The notes: a model not told the origin generated them from the letters alone. A stretch of DNA of 64,000 nucleotides from Myxococcales bacterium (GCA_005777185.1 SXNL01000007.1:1-64000); one strand, 5' to 3'. Shown: positions 34,690 through 44,045, counted from the stretch's first letter. A program made the numbers and translations.

Positions 34690-35745
34690 TCACGCGCCGT
34701 GTGGGCCTGTCTCCTCGAAGATCGCGCGGAGGAGCGGCACGCCCATTTTCCTCTCTCCGCGCGCGAGCTCCCAGACCGTCCGCTGCACGACGTCGTTCAC
34801 GGGCGTGGCGATCCCGTGCTTCTTCCCGCGAGCCGTGATCTCACCGTTCAGGTAGTCGATCGCGGGGGGACGGCCGCGCTCGATCGCGGACAGCATCGAG
34901 CTCCGCATCCTGCGGAAGCGGAGGCCCACGGCGAGCAGCAAGCTGTGCTTCGCGAAGAGGCCGGGCGAGCCCGCGGCGGCCTTCTCCTCCTCCGTGAGCG
35001 CGATCCAGTCGAGGTCGATCGTACCCGACACCTTCTCGAGCCGGATCTCCTCGGCGCGGGAGACCTCCACGACCTCGGTCATGATCTCGAGCGCCAGGCG
35101 CCTCACGAAGCGGTTCGGCATGAGCGCGCCGAGCCGGTCGCCACCGAGCGTGCCCAAGGATGAGATGGCGCAGTTGATCGCGAGCTTGCTCCAGCGCTTG
35201 CCCGCCAGGTTATCGGTGATCTCGATGGGGCCGATCGCCTCGAGCGCGCGCGACAGCGGCTCGAGGGCCGGATCGGGCGCCTTCCCGCGCGCGAGCGAGC
35301 CGAGCGTGAACCCGCCCGCCGCCGTGCGATCGTACACCCCCGGGTCGAGCATGGCGGCCCCCCACGCGACGACGCCGCCGAGGACGCGGGCGGGGCCACA
35401 GATCTCCGCGACGCGATCCTCGCAGAGGCCGTTCTGGAAGCAGACCATCCTGCCGTCGTCGGCCAGCGCGGGGAGCGCCGTCCGGGCGGCTTCCTCGACC
35501 TGGGGCGGCTGCGTCGCGAGGAGGACATAGTCGAACGCGCGCGCCGGCACGCCGACCGAGATGGCGCCGCGCACGGTACGCCCGCCCCCCTCGCCGCGGA
35601 GCACGAAGCCGTTCTTCTCGATCGCCGCGGCGATCTCCGTGTTGGTGGTGACGGCGGTGACGTCGTACCCCGTCTCGACGAGGCTCGCCGCGACGATGCC
35701 ACCGATGCCGCCGCAGCCCATGACGAGGAAGCGAGGTTCGCCCAT
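34690..35745 (-). CDS. panE: Ketopantoate reductase-like dehydrogenase (ApbA/PanE family)
   Basis: A 351-residue NADPH-dependent dehydrogenase. The N-terminal Rossmann motif is VMGCGGIGGIVAASL, followed by VLLATQPPQVEEA and FQNGLCEDRVAEI; the C-terminal helical domain has the catalytic Lys in AGKRWSKLAINCAIS, with the family segment NGEITARGKKHGIATPVND. PanE reduces 2-dehydropantoate to pantoate in CoA synthesis, but the family includes paralogues and ours is longer than the ~300-residue standard, so the substrate is not certain. ATG 35745 chosen. It is divergent from the dioxygenase-like gene with 49 bp between starts. Confidence 0.85.
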   Translation of the reverse strand: MGEPRFLVMGCGGIGGIVAASLVETGYDVTAVTTNTEIAAAIEKNGFVLRGEGGGRTVRGAISVGVPARAFDYVLLATQPPQVEEAARTALPALADDGRMVCFQNGLCEDRVAEICGPARVLGGVVAWGAAMLDPGVYDRTAAGGFTLGSLARGKAPDPALEPLSRALEAIGPIEITDNLAGKRWSKLAINCAISSLGTLGGDRLGALMPNRFVRRLALEIMTEVVEVSRAEEIRLEKVSGTIDLDWIALTEEEKAAAGSPGLFAKHSLLLAVGLRFRRMRSSMLSAIERGRPPAIDYLNGEITARGKKHGIATPVNDVVQRTVWELARGERKMGVPLLRAIFEETGPHGA

Positions 35746-35794
35746 GCGTGGTGGCGGTGTAGCACCAACGCGGGCGGGCTGGTACGGTGTGCCG

Positions 35795-36646
35795 ATGCTC
35801 GGGCGTGGCCTCACGGGGATCGCCGGCCGGCCCTTCGTCGATCTGGAGCCCTTCATCGACCTGACGGCCCTCGCCTCCCTCGACGACGAGATCTGCTATG
35901 CGCTCGCGCAGATCCCGACCGACTACACGGGGGGCTGCCACCGTTCGATGGGCATCATGCCCGAGGCCTTCGCCAAGGAGCCCTGGGCGGACCACGGCGA
36001 GGTCATCCGCGCGATGACCGACAGGGAGTTCCTCGTCTTCGCGTCGCTCTCCGACGCGCCGCATCTCCTCGACCCCGCGCGCCGCGCGGAGTTGACGTTC
36101 GGGGAGGAGCGTGCTGTACCGCTCTCGCGGCGCCAGATGCTGCACCTGGAGATGAAGCACGGCGTGTACTTCCCGTGGAAGGTCTACGTCGAGCTGATGC
36201 CTGGCGGCCCGTGGGAAAAGAAGAGCGATCCCGCGGGGAAGCGGTGGACGCGGGACGCCCTCGTGCACCTCCCGCGCACCGTGGAGTTCGTGCGGCGGCT
36301 CCCCTTCGCGAGCGTCGGGAGCGTGAAGCTCCTCGGCCTACGCGCCAACGATCACGGCACCGTCCACCGGGATGCGGATCCGGCCGTGAAGACGACGGTC
36401 GACCCGTTCATCACCTTCTGCCCGGGCCGCAAGAAGAGGCTGTTCCTGTGGGACGACGTGGAAGGGACGCGCACGCACATCGACGCGCGCGCTTTCTGGT
36501 TCAACGACAGCGACTACCACGGGGTCGAGGCGGATCCCTGGTTCCGCTACTCGATCCGCGTCGATGGCGCCTTCGCCGGGGGATTCCTCGAGCGAGCCCT
36601 CGGCTCGCTCAACGCCGGATCGGCAGCGACTTCGACGCGGGGTTGA
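35795..36646 (+). CDS. 2-oxoglutarate/Fe(II) dioxygenase-like protein
   Basis: A 283-residue cytoplasmic protein. The core has an HxD iron motif in GTVHRDADP (about residue 190) and a distal His with a 2OG-type Arg in YHGVEADPWFRYSIRVDG, with a jelly-roll-like strand set between. This fits an aspartyl/asparaginyl beta-hydroxylase-like or related 2OG oxygenase. The substrate is unknown. The ATG at 35795 is the first good start after the divergent panE-like gene. Its 3' end overlaps the beta-propeller lipoprotein gene on the other strand by 38 bp. Confidence 0.72.
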   Translation: MLGRGLTGIAGRPFVDLEPFIDLTALASLDDEICYALAQIPTDYTGGCHRSMGIMPEAFAKEPWADHGEVIRAMTDREFLVFASLSDAPHLLDPARRAELTFGEERAVPLSRRQMLHLEMKHGVYFPWKVYVELMPGGPWEKKSDPAGKRWTRDALVHLPRTVEFVRRLPFASVGSVKLLGLRANDHGTVHRDADPAVKTTVDPFITFCPGRKKRLFLWDDVEGTRTHIDARAFWFNDSDYHGVEADPWFRYSIRVDGAFAGGFLERALGSLNAGSAATSTRG

Positions 36647-37928
36647 AGGCTGGCATGCCGAGGCCGATCCCCGCCGCCTGCTCGCCGATGCCGACCGTGC
36701 CGGCGAACGTGGGCGTGGCCGACGCCATGTCGACGACGTGCGACAGCGCGTTCTTGCCGGCGACCTCGGCGCTCAGCCAGCCCGCGCCCGCGTTGGCGAA
36801 CGCGAGGCCGTGGAAGGTGCCGCCCGCCGGAGGCGCCACGCTGCCCGTCGGAGGCGCGTCGACCTCGCCCATCATGGCCGAGATGAACGCGGCGTCGTAG
36901 CGAAGCGCGCCTGGCCCGGTGTCCTGCGTGATCCAGAGGCTCCCGGTGGCGTCGAACGCCAGGCCGGAGGGCCGCGTGAGGCCCGTCGCGACGCCGCGCA
37001 GGAGCGCGCGCGGCGCCGGGTTCGAGGCCGTGAGCGTGGCCGCCGCATAGAGGGCCACGCCCGCCGGATCCCTGAGGCTGACGAGCAGGTTGCCGGCCGC
37101 GTCGAAGGCGACGGCACGCGGCGTCCCATCGACGCGGATCGCGCGCCGCCTCGTGGGTGTTCCGTACACCACGTCCCCGTAATGGACGACCTCGCGCGAT
37201 CCCGCCGCGCAGATCCACAGATCACCCCTCGCGTCGAACGCCATGCCCTGGGGCGTGTCGAGGTTCGTGATGGTCTTCGAGGGGACCATCACCTTGCTGG
37301 ATCCGAGCTCGTCCATCGGCACGAGGATGGCCCGGCCCTCCTTGGAGAGAGCGACCCACATGTTGCCGCGCGGATCGAACGCCACCGCGTCGGGGCTGCT
37401 GCCCTTCGGCGCCGCGAGCTCGAGGCCGGGCGCGGCGTGGCGCACGAGCTCGTCGTCGCTGAACGCCACCACGCGATCGGCCGCGGCGAGCGGCACCCAG
37501 AGGCGACCGCTCGCGGGCTCGAGCCCGAAGCGAACCTCGACCTTCGCGCCGCGCGCGGTCACGCGGGCGGGGCTCCCCACGACGACGCCGCTCCAGACCG
37601 CGTCCACGACCGCCTGCGGGACGCGCGTACGACGGTCGGCGATCCGCACGTTGTACTCGCCCTCTGGCAGGCGAGAGAGCACAGATCCCTTCCGGATGGT
37701 CGTGCTGAACTTGTTGGGCCCCGTCACGAGGATCTCGGGATCCACGCCCGGGGGGCCCTCCACCGAGATCGTCAGGGTCGGTCCCGGGTCGGCCGGTCCA
37801 CACCCCGTGGCGATCGCGCCCAGGATCAACCACGTGACGCCGAGAGCGCCAGCGCGTTGACGCGCGGTCGAGGCCGGCGTGCAGGATCTCCGGTCGGTCA
37901 GGCTCTTCTTCGGGTGCAGCTGGCTCAT
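36609..37928 (-). CDS. NHL-type beta-propeller lipoprotein
   Basis: A 439-residue protein with a lipoprotein signal ending ILGAIATGCGPAD. After ~120 residues of beta-sandwich-like sequence come repeated NHL/SMP-30-type blades: PDAVAFDPRGNMWVALSKEG, PQGMAFDARGDLWICAAGSR, PRAVAFDAAGNLLVSLRDPA, PSGLAFDATGSLWITQDTGP. Such propellers usually serve as binding platforms. It is anchored in the envelope and no enzymatic residues are evident. ATG 37928 chosen over a longer frame to 38015. It runs convergently into the dioxygenase gene. Confidence 0.85.
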   Translation of the reverse strand: MSQLHPKKSLTDRRSCTPASTARQRAGALGVTWLILGAIATGCGPADPGPTLTISVEGPPGVDPEILVTGPNKFSTTIRKGSVLSRLPEGEYNVRIADRRTRVPQAVVDAVWSGVVVGSPARVTARGAKVEVRFGLEPASGRLWVPLAAADRVVAFSDDELVRHAAPGLELAAPKGSSPDAVAFDPRGNMWVALSKEGRAILVPMDELGSSKVMVPSKTITNLDTPQGMAFDARGDLWICAAGSREVVHYGDVVYGTPTRRRAIRVDGTPRAVAFDAAGNLLVSLRDPAGVALYAAATLTASNPAPRALLRGVATGLTRPSGLAFDATGSLWITQDTGPGALRYDAAFISAMMGEVDAPPTGSVAPPAGGTFHGLAFANAGAGWLSAEVAGKNALSHVVDMASATPTFAGTVGIGEQAAGIGLGMPAFNPASKSLPIRR

Positions 37929-38039
37929 GCCCAGCACGCGTAGCGAGGACCGTGCCGCGCTGTCGTCAGCGCTTCGACACGCGGCGGAACGAGGACGTCC
38001 TTCGGGGAATCGCACCCCTTCGCCCCGCGAGACGAGGGC

Positions 38040-39308
38040 CTACAGGTTCCTCTTGGCCTCGGGAGGCGTGTTCTTGTGCTGCAGGATCAATTTGCGGATG
38101 GCCTGGTTGCGGCGAACCATCGGCTGCTTGGCGAGGTGCGCGAGGATCGTCGGCGGCGTCGCGGGGAACCGCGCGAGGTTGCGGATGAACACGATCGATC
38201 CGTACTGGCGCGACGCGAGCGCCTGCGTCGTGCGACCGTCGAACGTGCAGCCGATGAGGAGCGCGAGGCACCGCCCCTCGGTCTTCACGATGAGCTCGAC
38301 GCGCTCGTCCGGCTGGGCCATCCGCGTGAAGCGCGCGCGCAGGATGCCGCGGGCGCGCGTCCGCGTCAGCTGGGGGACGTCGCGGTCCATCGCCGTACGG
38401 AAGATCTCGACCATCCGCTTGTGCTGGAGGATGCGCCGGAGGAGCGCCTCCGACGTGTGCGTGTTTCGCACGAGCCGGCGCTGGATGCCGCCGTCCTGGA
38501 CGAACTGAGGCTTCTTGGCGAGCAGGTCGAGCCCGGCGCTCGTCCCGTGCCACGTCGCGACGAACCGCGCCTGCGCGAAGCCGACGAGCCCGTTGGCGAG
38601 CAGGGCCGCGATGACCGAGGGGTCCGGATCGAACGCCAGCGCGAACAGGTCCTGCGGCGACGCCGTGAGGGCCATGTGGGCCCGCGTCTGCGCCTCCAGC
38701 GGGCCGAACTTCATCGCGAACGTCTTCCGGTAGTTCTGCGGTTCGAGCACGCCTGCCGCGCGATCCTCCATGATCTCCGCCGCGCGCTGCGATCGGACCT
38801 CCTCGTCCTCGACGGCGGCGGCTGCCCCCTCGTCGTCCGCGTCCACCTCCTCGGTGACCGCGCCCGCGTCTTCCGCGCCTTCGCTCGCGCTCCAGGCCTT
38901 GCTGCCCCCGTCTTCTTCGCCCTCCCCCGCGCCCCCGAGGTCGGCGATCGGCTCCTCGCCCGTGGGCCACTCCTTCTCGAACCCCCGCATCCACGCGGCG
39001 TCCTCGCCCCCCTCGCCGAGATCGCTCACGTCCTGCACCGTCGGCGGGCCCCCCGTCGCGGCGACCATCGGGCGCCAGCTCTTCCGGCGCGCCCGCAGCG
39101 GCGTCGCGCCCGGGATCTCCACGGCCCCCTTCTCGGCGAGGCTGTCCACGATCGACTCCACGCGCTGCGGCTGGATGCCGGTCAGATCCCCGAGGTCCTC
39201 GAGCGAGAGCCGCCCGTCGATTCGCGTGAGCACGAAGTTCTCCTCGGAGGTGAGCTCGAGCTGCGAGGCGTCGGTCGGGATGCGCTGGGGGCGATCTGTG
39301 GGGGGCAC
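38040..39308 (-). CDS. Uncharacterised protein with N-terminal winged-helix-like domain and helical repeats
   Basis: A 422-residue cytoplasmic protein. Residues ~15-65 form a small helical domain (LTRIDGRLSLEDLGDLTGIQ then VESIVDSLAEKGAVEIPG) of the DUF4388/winged-helix style. A very acidic Gly/Glu/Asp linker follows. The last ~230 residues look like stacked helices (HEAT- or LRV-like), with repeated phrases such as DPDPSVIAALLANG, THTSEALLRRILQHKRM and ATPPTILAHLAKQPMVRRNQ. Not recognised as a named family. The gene lies 4 bp downstream of the TetR gene on the same strand, so the two are probably co-transcribed. Confidence 0.68.
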   Translation of the reverse strand: MPPTDRPQRIPTDASQLELTSEENFVLTRIDGRLSLEDLGDLTGIQPQRVESIVDSLAEKGAVEIPGATPLRARRKSWRPMVAATGGPPTVQDVSDLGEGGEDAAWMRGFEKEWPTGEEPIADLGGAGEGEEDGGSKAWSASEGAEDAGAVTEEVDADDEGAAAAVEDEEVRSQRAAEIMEDRAAGVLEPQNYRKTFAMKFGPLEAQTRAHMALTASPQDLFALAFDPDPSVIAALLANGLVGFAQARFVATWHGTSAGLDLLAKKPQFVQDGGIQRRLVRNTHTSEALLRRILQHKRMVEIFRTAMDRDVPQLTRTRARGILRARFTRMAQPDERVELIVKTEGRCLALLIGCTFDGRTTQALASRQYGSIVFIRNLARFPATPPTILAHLAKQPMVRRNQAIRKLILQHKNTPPEAKRNL

Positions 39309-39312
39309 GCGT

Positions 39313-39999
39313 CTACTTTCGCGAGAGGGCCAGATCCATCGTAGCGCGCCTCTTGGATCGTTTCCCGCGCGGCGTGGGAGGGATGTACGCCGACAGGTAC
39401 GCGAGCAGCGCCTTCTTGGTTTCCTCGAGGAGCCGCGGTCCGATCTTCCGGCGGTGGGCGGCCACCGCGAGCATCGCCGACACGAGCTCGACGGTGAACG
39501 TGGTCACGACCCTCGCGTCCCCCGCCGACATGGCGGGCGCGTGGTGCAGCACCACGGCCTCGAGCCGCATCGCGTTCTCGCGGTTGAGCGCCTCGCCCTC
39601 GACGAGGAGCTGATCGGTCATGTGGAGGGTCCGGAACACCGCGCGAAACGCGGGCTCCGTCTCGTGGAAGCGCGCGTACATGTCCACGCCACGCGAGATG
39701 AGCTCCTCCCACGGTGTCCCGAGGACGTCCTCGCTCAGGAGCCCGGCGAAGAGCGCGCGGGACTTCTCGAGGTACGACGCGATGAGGGCCTCGAGGAGGG
39801 CGCGCTTGTTCGGGAAGAACCGGTAGACGCTCCCGATCGACGTGCGGGCCCGCTCGGCCACGGCCTCCGTGGTCGCTGCCTCGTACCCGACCTCCGCGAA
39901 CACGTGCGCGGCCGCGTCGAGGATGCGCGCCCGCCGCTCGCGGCTCCGCGACTGGAGGGGGACGGCGCGGGGGGGGGAGGACGGCATCGCGGGAGCCAT
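39313..39999 (-). CDS. TetR-family transcriptional regulator
   Basis: A 228-residue repressor. The N-terminal helix-turn-helix is standard: RILDAAAHVFAEVGYEAATT and AVAERARTSIGSVYRFFPNK. The C-terminal ~150 residues are the variable ligand and dimer domain (FTVELVSAMLAVAAHRRK). It is divergent from the GST gene, and a 26 bp near-perfect palindrome with core TGAGGAAAACCTCA lies between the two starts. The same TGAG-N6-CTCA core occurs twice before the P450 gene, so this regulator probably controls itself, GST and P450. A small hydrophobic ligand is likely but unproven. Confidence 0.92.
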   Translation of the reverse strand: MAPAMPSSPPRAVPLQSRSRERRARILDAAAHVFAEVGYEAATTEAVAERARTSIGSVYRFFPNKRALLEALIASYLEKSRALFAGLLSEDVLGTPWEELISRGVDMYARFHETEPAFRAVFRTLHMTDQLLVEGEALNRENAMRLEAVVLHHAPAMSAGDARVVTTFTVELVSAMLAVAAHRRKIGPRLLEETKKALLAYLSAYIPPTPRGKRSKRRATMDLALSRK

Positions 40000-40018
40000 T
40001 GTCGCACAGGCGGCGCGC

Positions 40019-40044
40019 GGAACATGAGGAAAACCTCACGTTCC
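40019..40044. promoter_or_regulatory. TetR operator palindrome, TetR/GST gap
   Basis: GGAAC-a-TGAGG-aaaa-CCTCA-c-GTTCC: a 26 bp inverted repeat with two five-base arms on each side, exact except for the single a/c spacers. It sits 20 bp before the TetR start and 45 bp before the GST start, where one bound dimer could block both promoters. The core TGAG-N6-CTCA recurs before the P450 gene. Confidence 0.75.
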
Positions 40045-40088
40045 GTGGCGGGTGTCGGCCGCCCGACGTCCGCTGCTACGCTCCTGCC

Positions 40089-40868
40089 GTGCACCGTCTG
40101 ATCACCATCCGCTTCTCCCACTACAACGAGAAGGCGCGCTGGGCGCTCGATCGTTGCCGCGTCCCCTACCGGGAGGAGGCGTACATGCCGACCTTCCACT
40201 TCCTGCCCACGCTGGCGCTCGCGATCCGGTACGGGCTCGGAAGGAGCGACGTCGCGTCCACGCCCTTCTCGACCCCGGCCCTCGTCACGGACGGCGGTGA
40301 ATGCCTTCGCGACTCGTCCGACATCGTGCGCTGGGTCTCCGATCGACACGCCGGCGGGGCGCTCCATCCGACGGACGAGGCCGCCGCGCTCGAGCGTCGC
40401 TTCCACGACGAGCTTGGACCCCACGCGCGCCGCGTGGCGTACTTCCATGCCTTCAGGGATCCGTCGCTGCTGGGCAAGATGGCGGATCACAACGTCGGGC
40501 GCACGCAGGCCACGTTGTTCAAGGCGCTCCAGCCCTTCGCGAAGGCCGGCATCCAGAAGGGCCTCCGCGTGACGCCGGAGGGGGCGGCGCGCTCGACCGC
40601 GAAGGTCCGCGCGATCTTCGACGAGATCGGCGTGCGCGTTCGCGGGAGACGCTACCTCGTGGGGGACACCTTCACCGCGGCGGATCTCGCCTTCGCGTGC
40701 ATGGCCGCGCCTGCGCTCCTGCCGAGCCCGGCGGAGGGGTACGCCGCGTGGTTCCCGCCGATCGACGAGGTGCCACGGGCGGTCGGCGATCTCGTGCGCG
40801 AGCTACGGGCGAGCGAAGCGGGGGCGTACGCGCTGCGGATGTTCGCGACGGAGCGGCGCCCGGGTTGA
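40089..40868 (+). CDS. Glutathione S-transferase family protein
   Basis: A 259-residue cytosolic protein. The N-terminal thioredoxin-like domain begins RLITIRFSHYNEKARWALDR, with Ser/Tyr as possible catalytic residues, and includes the glutathione-binding STPALVTDGGECLRDSSDI. The C-terminal helical domain ends with YLVGDTFTAADLAFACMAAP. GST proteins conjugate glutathione to electrophiles. The GTG start at 40089 follows the divergent TetR gene, and a TetR palindrome separates them, so expression is probably induced by the TetR ligand. The first family helix reads HYNEKARW, as in EcGstA-like and plant tau-like members. Confidence 0.88.
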   Translation: MHRLITIRFSHYNEKARWALDRCRVPYREEAYMPTFHFLPTLALAIRYGLGRSDVASTPFSTPALVTDGGECLRDSSDIVRWVSDRHAGGALHPTDEAAALERRFHDELGPHARRVAYFHAFRDPSLLGKMADHNVGRTQATLFKALQPFAKAGIQKGLRVTPEGAARSTAKVRAIFDEIGVRVRGRRYLVGDTFTAADLAFACMAAPALLPSPAEGYAAWFPPIDEVPRAVGDLVRELRASEAGAYALRMFATERRPG

Positions 40869-40993
40869 GCCGGCCGGCGGACACCGGGCACGGACTGCTC
40901 GAGGTCCCCATCGACGGCACCGCTTCCCGCGGGTGATCGCGCGGTACGCCCGCATGCCAGCCGTCGGCGCGTCCTCGCGCGCGTCCTCCGCGC

Positions 40994-42331
40994 CTACTCC
41001 TCGTGGCCCGCCACGATCACCGGCCGGCGACACTGCCTGAGCACGGCGCGAGCGACCGACGGCGCGACCAGGCCGGAGCGATCGTACTGACCGAGGCACA
41101 CGACGTCGACGGACTCGCGCTCGGCGGCGTGACAGATCTCGTCGGCGATCACGCCTTCGAGCGCCTCCACGTCCACCTTCACGTCGGGATGCGTCACGCC
41201 GGCCTCGGCCACCCTTCGAAGACGCTGATGGATCTCCGCCTTCACGGCGGCGCGCTCCTCGGGCGTTCCGCGCACCGTGGGCAGGAGATCGCCCACCGGC
41301 GTCTGGCCCATCGCGGGTGGCAGCACGTGCACGAGGTGCAGCCGACCCCCGTTGGGGAGGAGGGCCACGGCGAGCGAGAGGGCACGATCCCCCGCCTCCG
41401 AGAAGTCCGTGGCCGCGAGGACGCGGTGGATGTCCGGCACGCGTCGCTCGTGCGGGCCACGTGGCGTCGGCACCGCCGCGACGCTGATGGGGGCGAGGTG
41501 CGCGACCCCTCGTGAGACGGATCCGTGCCAGATGCGTCCGAGGAGGGAGCGCTGGTGCGTCCCGACGACCAGGAGATCGGCGCCGAGCTCGCCGGCGAGC
41601 GTGACGAGCGTGTGATCGATTCCGCCCGCGGCCTGGCGCACGACGTAGCGCGGGTCGAGATCGCCCAGGAGCGCGCCCACCTTGGCGTGGAGATCGCGCA
41701 GGATGCTCCGCTCGACCTCGGGGTCCACCTTGTCGAAGTCGAACGTCGCCTTGACGCCCAGGCGCTCCACGTCGTCGATCGGGCTCGCGATCGCCGCGAC
41801 GGTCACGTGGCACGGCCCGAACGCGAGCAGCTCGCGGATCCACCCCACCGCCGCGTCCGACGACGCGGATCGGTCCGCCGCCACGAGGACCTCGAGCGGG
41901 CGCTCGCCGCGAAGCCAGCGCTCGAAGGGCGCGGCGTCGCGCACGATCATGACCGGCACGCGGGACTGGCGCGCGAGCCTGTCCGCGACGCTCCCGAGGA
42001 GCCACCGCGCCGGCGCCCGCAGGCCCAGGGAGGAGACGACCGCGAGGCGCGCCTCGTTCGGGCCCGTCATGCTCGCGAGGACGTCCCCGACACGGCCGAA
42101 CGCGAGCTCCTCGTCGACCTCCACGCCTGTCGAGCGGACGCGCGCGGCCGCGTCGCGGAGCGAACCGAGGAGCGGCCCCTTCGCGTCCTCGACGTTGATG
42201 GTGACGGTCGCGAGGTCGTCGAACACGTGGACCAGGCGGAGGCGCTCGTTCGCGCGCTTCGCGAGGAGCGCGGCGGTCGTGACGGCCTGGCTGGCGGGCA
42301 TGGAGAAGTCGGTTCCGCAGAGGATGGTCAT
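40994..42331 (-). CDS. Triple-domain universal stress protein
   Basis: A 445-residue cytoplasmic protein of three UspA domains, where most have one or two. Each begins with a hydrophobic strand and an Asp (MTILCGTDFSMPAS; RPLEVLVAADRSASSD; IHRVLAATDFSEAGDRA) and ends with the nucleotide-binding GxxG...GSVxxxV pattern or a variant (APARWLLGSVADRLARQS; LGRIWHGSVSRGVAHLA; RSGLVAPSVARAVLRQC). The third site lacks the final Gly-Ser and may not bind ATP. USPs help cells survive stress. It is divergent from the P450 gene; the 223 bp gap holds two TetR-type palindromes. Confidence 0.9.
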   Translation of the reverse strand: MTILCGTDFSMPASQAVTTAALLAKRANERLRLVHVFDDLATVTINVEDAKGPLLGSLRDAAARVRSTGVEVDEELAFGRVGDVLASMTGPNEARLAVVSSLGLRAPARWLLGSVADRLARQSRVPVMIVRDAAPFERWLRGERPLEVLVAADRSASSDAAVGWIRELLAFGPCHVTVAAIASPIDDVERLGVKATFDFDKVDPEVERSILRDLHAKVGALLGDLDPRYVVRQAAGGIDHTLVTLAGELGADLLVVGTHQRSLLGRIWHGSVSRGVAHLAPISVAAVPTPRGPHERRVPDIHRVLAATDFSEAGDRALSLAVALLPNGGRLHLVHVLPPAMGQTPVGDLLPTVRGTPEERAAVKAEIHQRLRRVAEAGVTHPDVKVDVEALEGVIADEICHAAERESVDVVCLGQYDRSGLVAPSVARAVLRQCRRPVIVAGHEE

Positions 42332-42479
42332 GATGCGATCGAGCCAAGCAGGAAGCCTGCCATTGGGCGCCCCCGCGCGGCCTCGTGCGACGGTCCAGAC
42401 AACTGCAGCAATCCAGGCTGCGCGAGCGCGGCGACCACCCGCAGTTCCTGCATGTGGTGCAGGACGTGCGCGACTGCAC

Positions 42480-42509
42480 TTGACAAATGTGAGACGACCC
42501 TCACATTCT
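42480..42509 (+). promoter_or_regulatory. Candidate P450 promoter
   Basis: A consensus -35 box TTGACA (42480-42485) is followed, 16-18 bp later, by a weak -10 (CACATT or CATTCT). The first TGAG-N6-CTCA palindrome fills the spacer, so a bound repressor would cover the promoter. Start of the P450 gene is 45 bp downstream. Confidence 0.5.
42486..42507. promoter_or_regulatory. TetR-type operator 1 upstream of P450
   Basis: AATGTGAG-acgacc-CTCACATT: an exact 8 bp inverted repeat around a 6 bp centre. It matches the core of the palindrome beside the TetR gene (TGAG-N6-CTCA) and lies between the candidate -35 and -10 boxes. Confidence 0.7.
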
Positions 42510-42518
42510 GGGCCCAAC

Positions 42519-42534
42519 GTGAGGGTCGCCTCAC
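42519..42534. promoter_or_regulatory. TetR-type operator 2 upstream of P450
   Basis: GTGAG-ggtcgc-CTCAC: a second palindrome of the same core, starting 30 bp after the first (about three helical turns, same face of the DNA) and 20 bp before the P450 start. Two sites at one promoter suggest cooperative or tight control. Confidence 0.7.
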
Positions 42535-42554
42535 TTTTTGTCCTGGAGGATGCG

Positions 42555-44045
42555 ATGTCGGTGCCGGCCCGAGCAGCCAACGAGATCAAGGACGCCAGCG
42601 CGAACCGCCCGCGCGTCTCCCCGGACAGGGAGTCGGGGCGCGCCCTGCACGCGGACGCGGAGGCACCTCGGGGCTCGGCCCCTGCCGGGCCTCCGAAGCG
42701 GGCGCCGATCCCGCCCGGGGTCTTCTTCTTCGGCAGCGTGTTCGAGGGATGGAGGGATCCGCTCGGCCTCTTCCTGCGGGGCCGGGCGCAGTACGGCGAC
42801 GCCGTCCAGTACAGGTTCGGGTGGTACCGCTACTTCCTGTTCAACGATCCGGCGGCCATCAAGCACGTCCTCACCGACAACGCCAGGAACTACACCAAGA
42901 GCCGGAACTACCAGGGTCTCAAGGTCATCTTCGGCAACGGCCTCCTCACGAGCGAGGGCGAGTTCTGGAAGCGCCAGCGGCGCCTGTCGCAGCCGGCGTT
43001 CCACCGCGACCGCCTGGTGGGGTTCGCGAACACGATGGCGAGCGAGACCAACCGCATGCTCGCGCGCTGGCAACACCTCCCGCGCTCGAGCGACGGGCAC
43101 GCGCCGGTCCTCGACGTGCACGCCGAGATGATGCGCCTCACGTTCGCGATCGTCGGGCAGACGCTGTTCACGACCGACGTGGACGGCGACTCGAGCGCCA
43201 TCGGCGAGGCGCTCCAGTACAGCCTCGAGTGGGCGAACGACTACGCGGAGTCGATCGTCCGTGTGCCGCCGTGGGTGCCGACACCGCGAAACGCCGGGTT
43301 CAAGAAGGCCGTCCGCACGATCGACGACCTGTTCACGCGCATCATCGACGAGCGACGCCGCTCCGGCTCGGACGGGGACGACCTCCTCGGCATGCTGATG
43401 AGCGCGCGCGGCGACGACGGGAAGGAGCGCATGACCGAGCGCCAGCTACGCGACGAGGTCCTGACGCTCGTGCTGGCGGGCCACGAGACGACGGCGAACC
43501 TGCTGGCCTTCACGTTCCACCTCCTCTCGTGCCACCCCGAGTGGGAGCGTCGCGTGGTGGCCGAGGTGCGGCAGGTGATCGGGGAACGCGAGATCCGCTT
43601 CGAGGACGTGCGCCGCCTGGAGATCACGCGGATGGTGCTCGAGGAGGCGCTCCGGCTCTACCCGCCCGCCTGGACGTTCGAGCGGCAGGCCGTGGAGGAC
43701 GACGTGGTGGCGGGGTACGCGGTGCCGAAGGGGAGCATCGTCGGGATCTCACCCTACTCGCTGCACCGCCACCCGGGGCTGTGGGAGAACCCGGAGGGGT
43801 TCGATCCGGAGCGCTTCACGCCCGAGCGGAAGGAGGCGCGGAACAAGTACGCGTACCTGCCCTTCGGCGGCGGTCCCCGCACATGCATCGGGAACGCGTT
43901 CGCGATGATGGAGGCCCAGATCATCCTCGCGAAGGTCCTGAGGGATCACACGCTCGCGCGGGTGCCCGCGAGGCCGCTCGAGTTGAGCCCGCTGATCACG
44001 CTCCGGCCGAAGCATGGGATCTGGGTGGAGGTCGGTGGCCGGTGA
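42555..44045 (+). CDS. Cytochrome P450
   Basis: A 496-residue soluble P450 without a membrane anchor. Visible landmarks: [20 protein letters not shown] in the B-C region, I-helix oxygen-activation motif [11 protein letters not shown]-helix ExxR in [13 protein letters not shown], and the haem loop [14 protein letters not shown] with its Cys near residue 443. The haem Cys loop and ETT motif are intact, so it should be active. It needs external electron partners, which are not encoded nearby. The ATG at 42555 has a GGAGG site. The sequence style ([13 protein letters not shown]) is near CYP102/CYP110-like bacterial fatty-acid or terpene-type P450s, but substrate is unknown. Probably repressed by the TetR at 39313. 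Confidence 0.95.
   Translation: MSVPARAANEIKDASANRPRVSPDRESGRALHADAEAPRGSAPAGPPKRAPIPPGVFFFGSVFEGWRDPLGLFLRGRAQYGDAVQYRFGWYRYFLFNDPAAIKHVLTDNARNYTKSRNYQGLKVIFGNGLLTSEGEFWKRQRRLSQPAFHRDRLVGFANTMASETNRMLARWQHLPRSSDGHAPVLDVHAEMMRLTFAIVGQTLFTTDVDGDSSAIGEALQYSLEWANDYAESIVRVPPWVPTPRNAGFKKAVRTIDDLFTRIIDERRRSGSDGDDLLGMLMSARGDDGKERMTERQLRDEVLTLVLAGHETTANLLAFTFHLLSCHPEWERRVVAEVRQVIGEREIRFEDVRRLEITRMVLEEALRLYPPAWTFERQAVEDDVVAGYAVPKGSIVGISPYSLHRHPGLWENPEGFDPERFTPERKEARNKYAYLPFGGGPRTCIGNAFAMMEAQIILAKVLRDHTLARVPARPLELSPLITLRPKHGIWVEVGGR

Noticed and set aside
42318-42331. USP start farther upstream (frame to 42589)
   Set aside because: It would extend into the P450 promoter and operators; MTILCGTDFSMPAS is the natural USP start.
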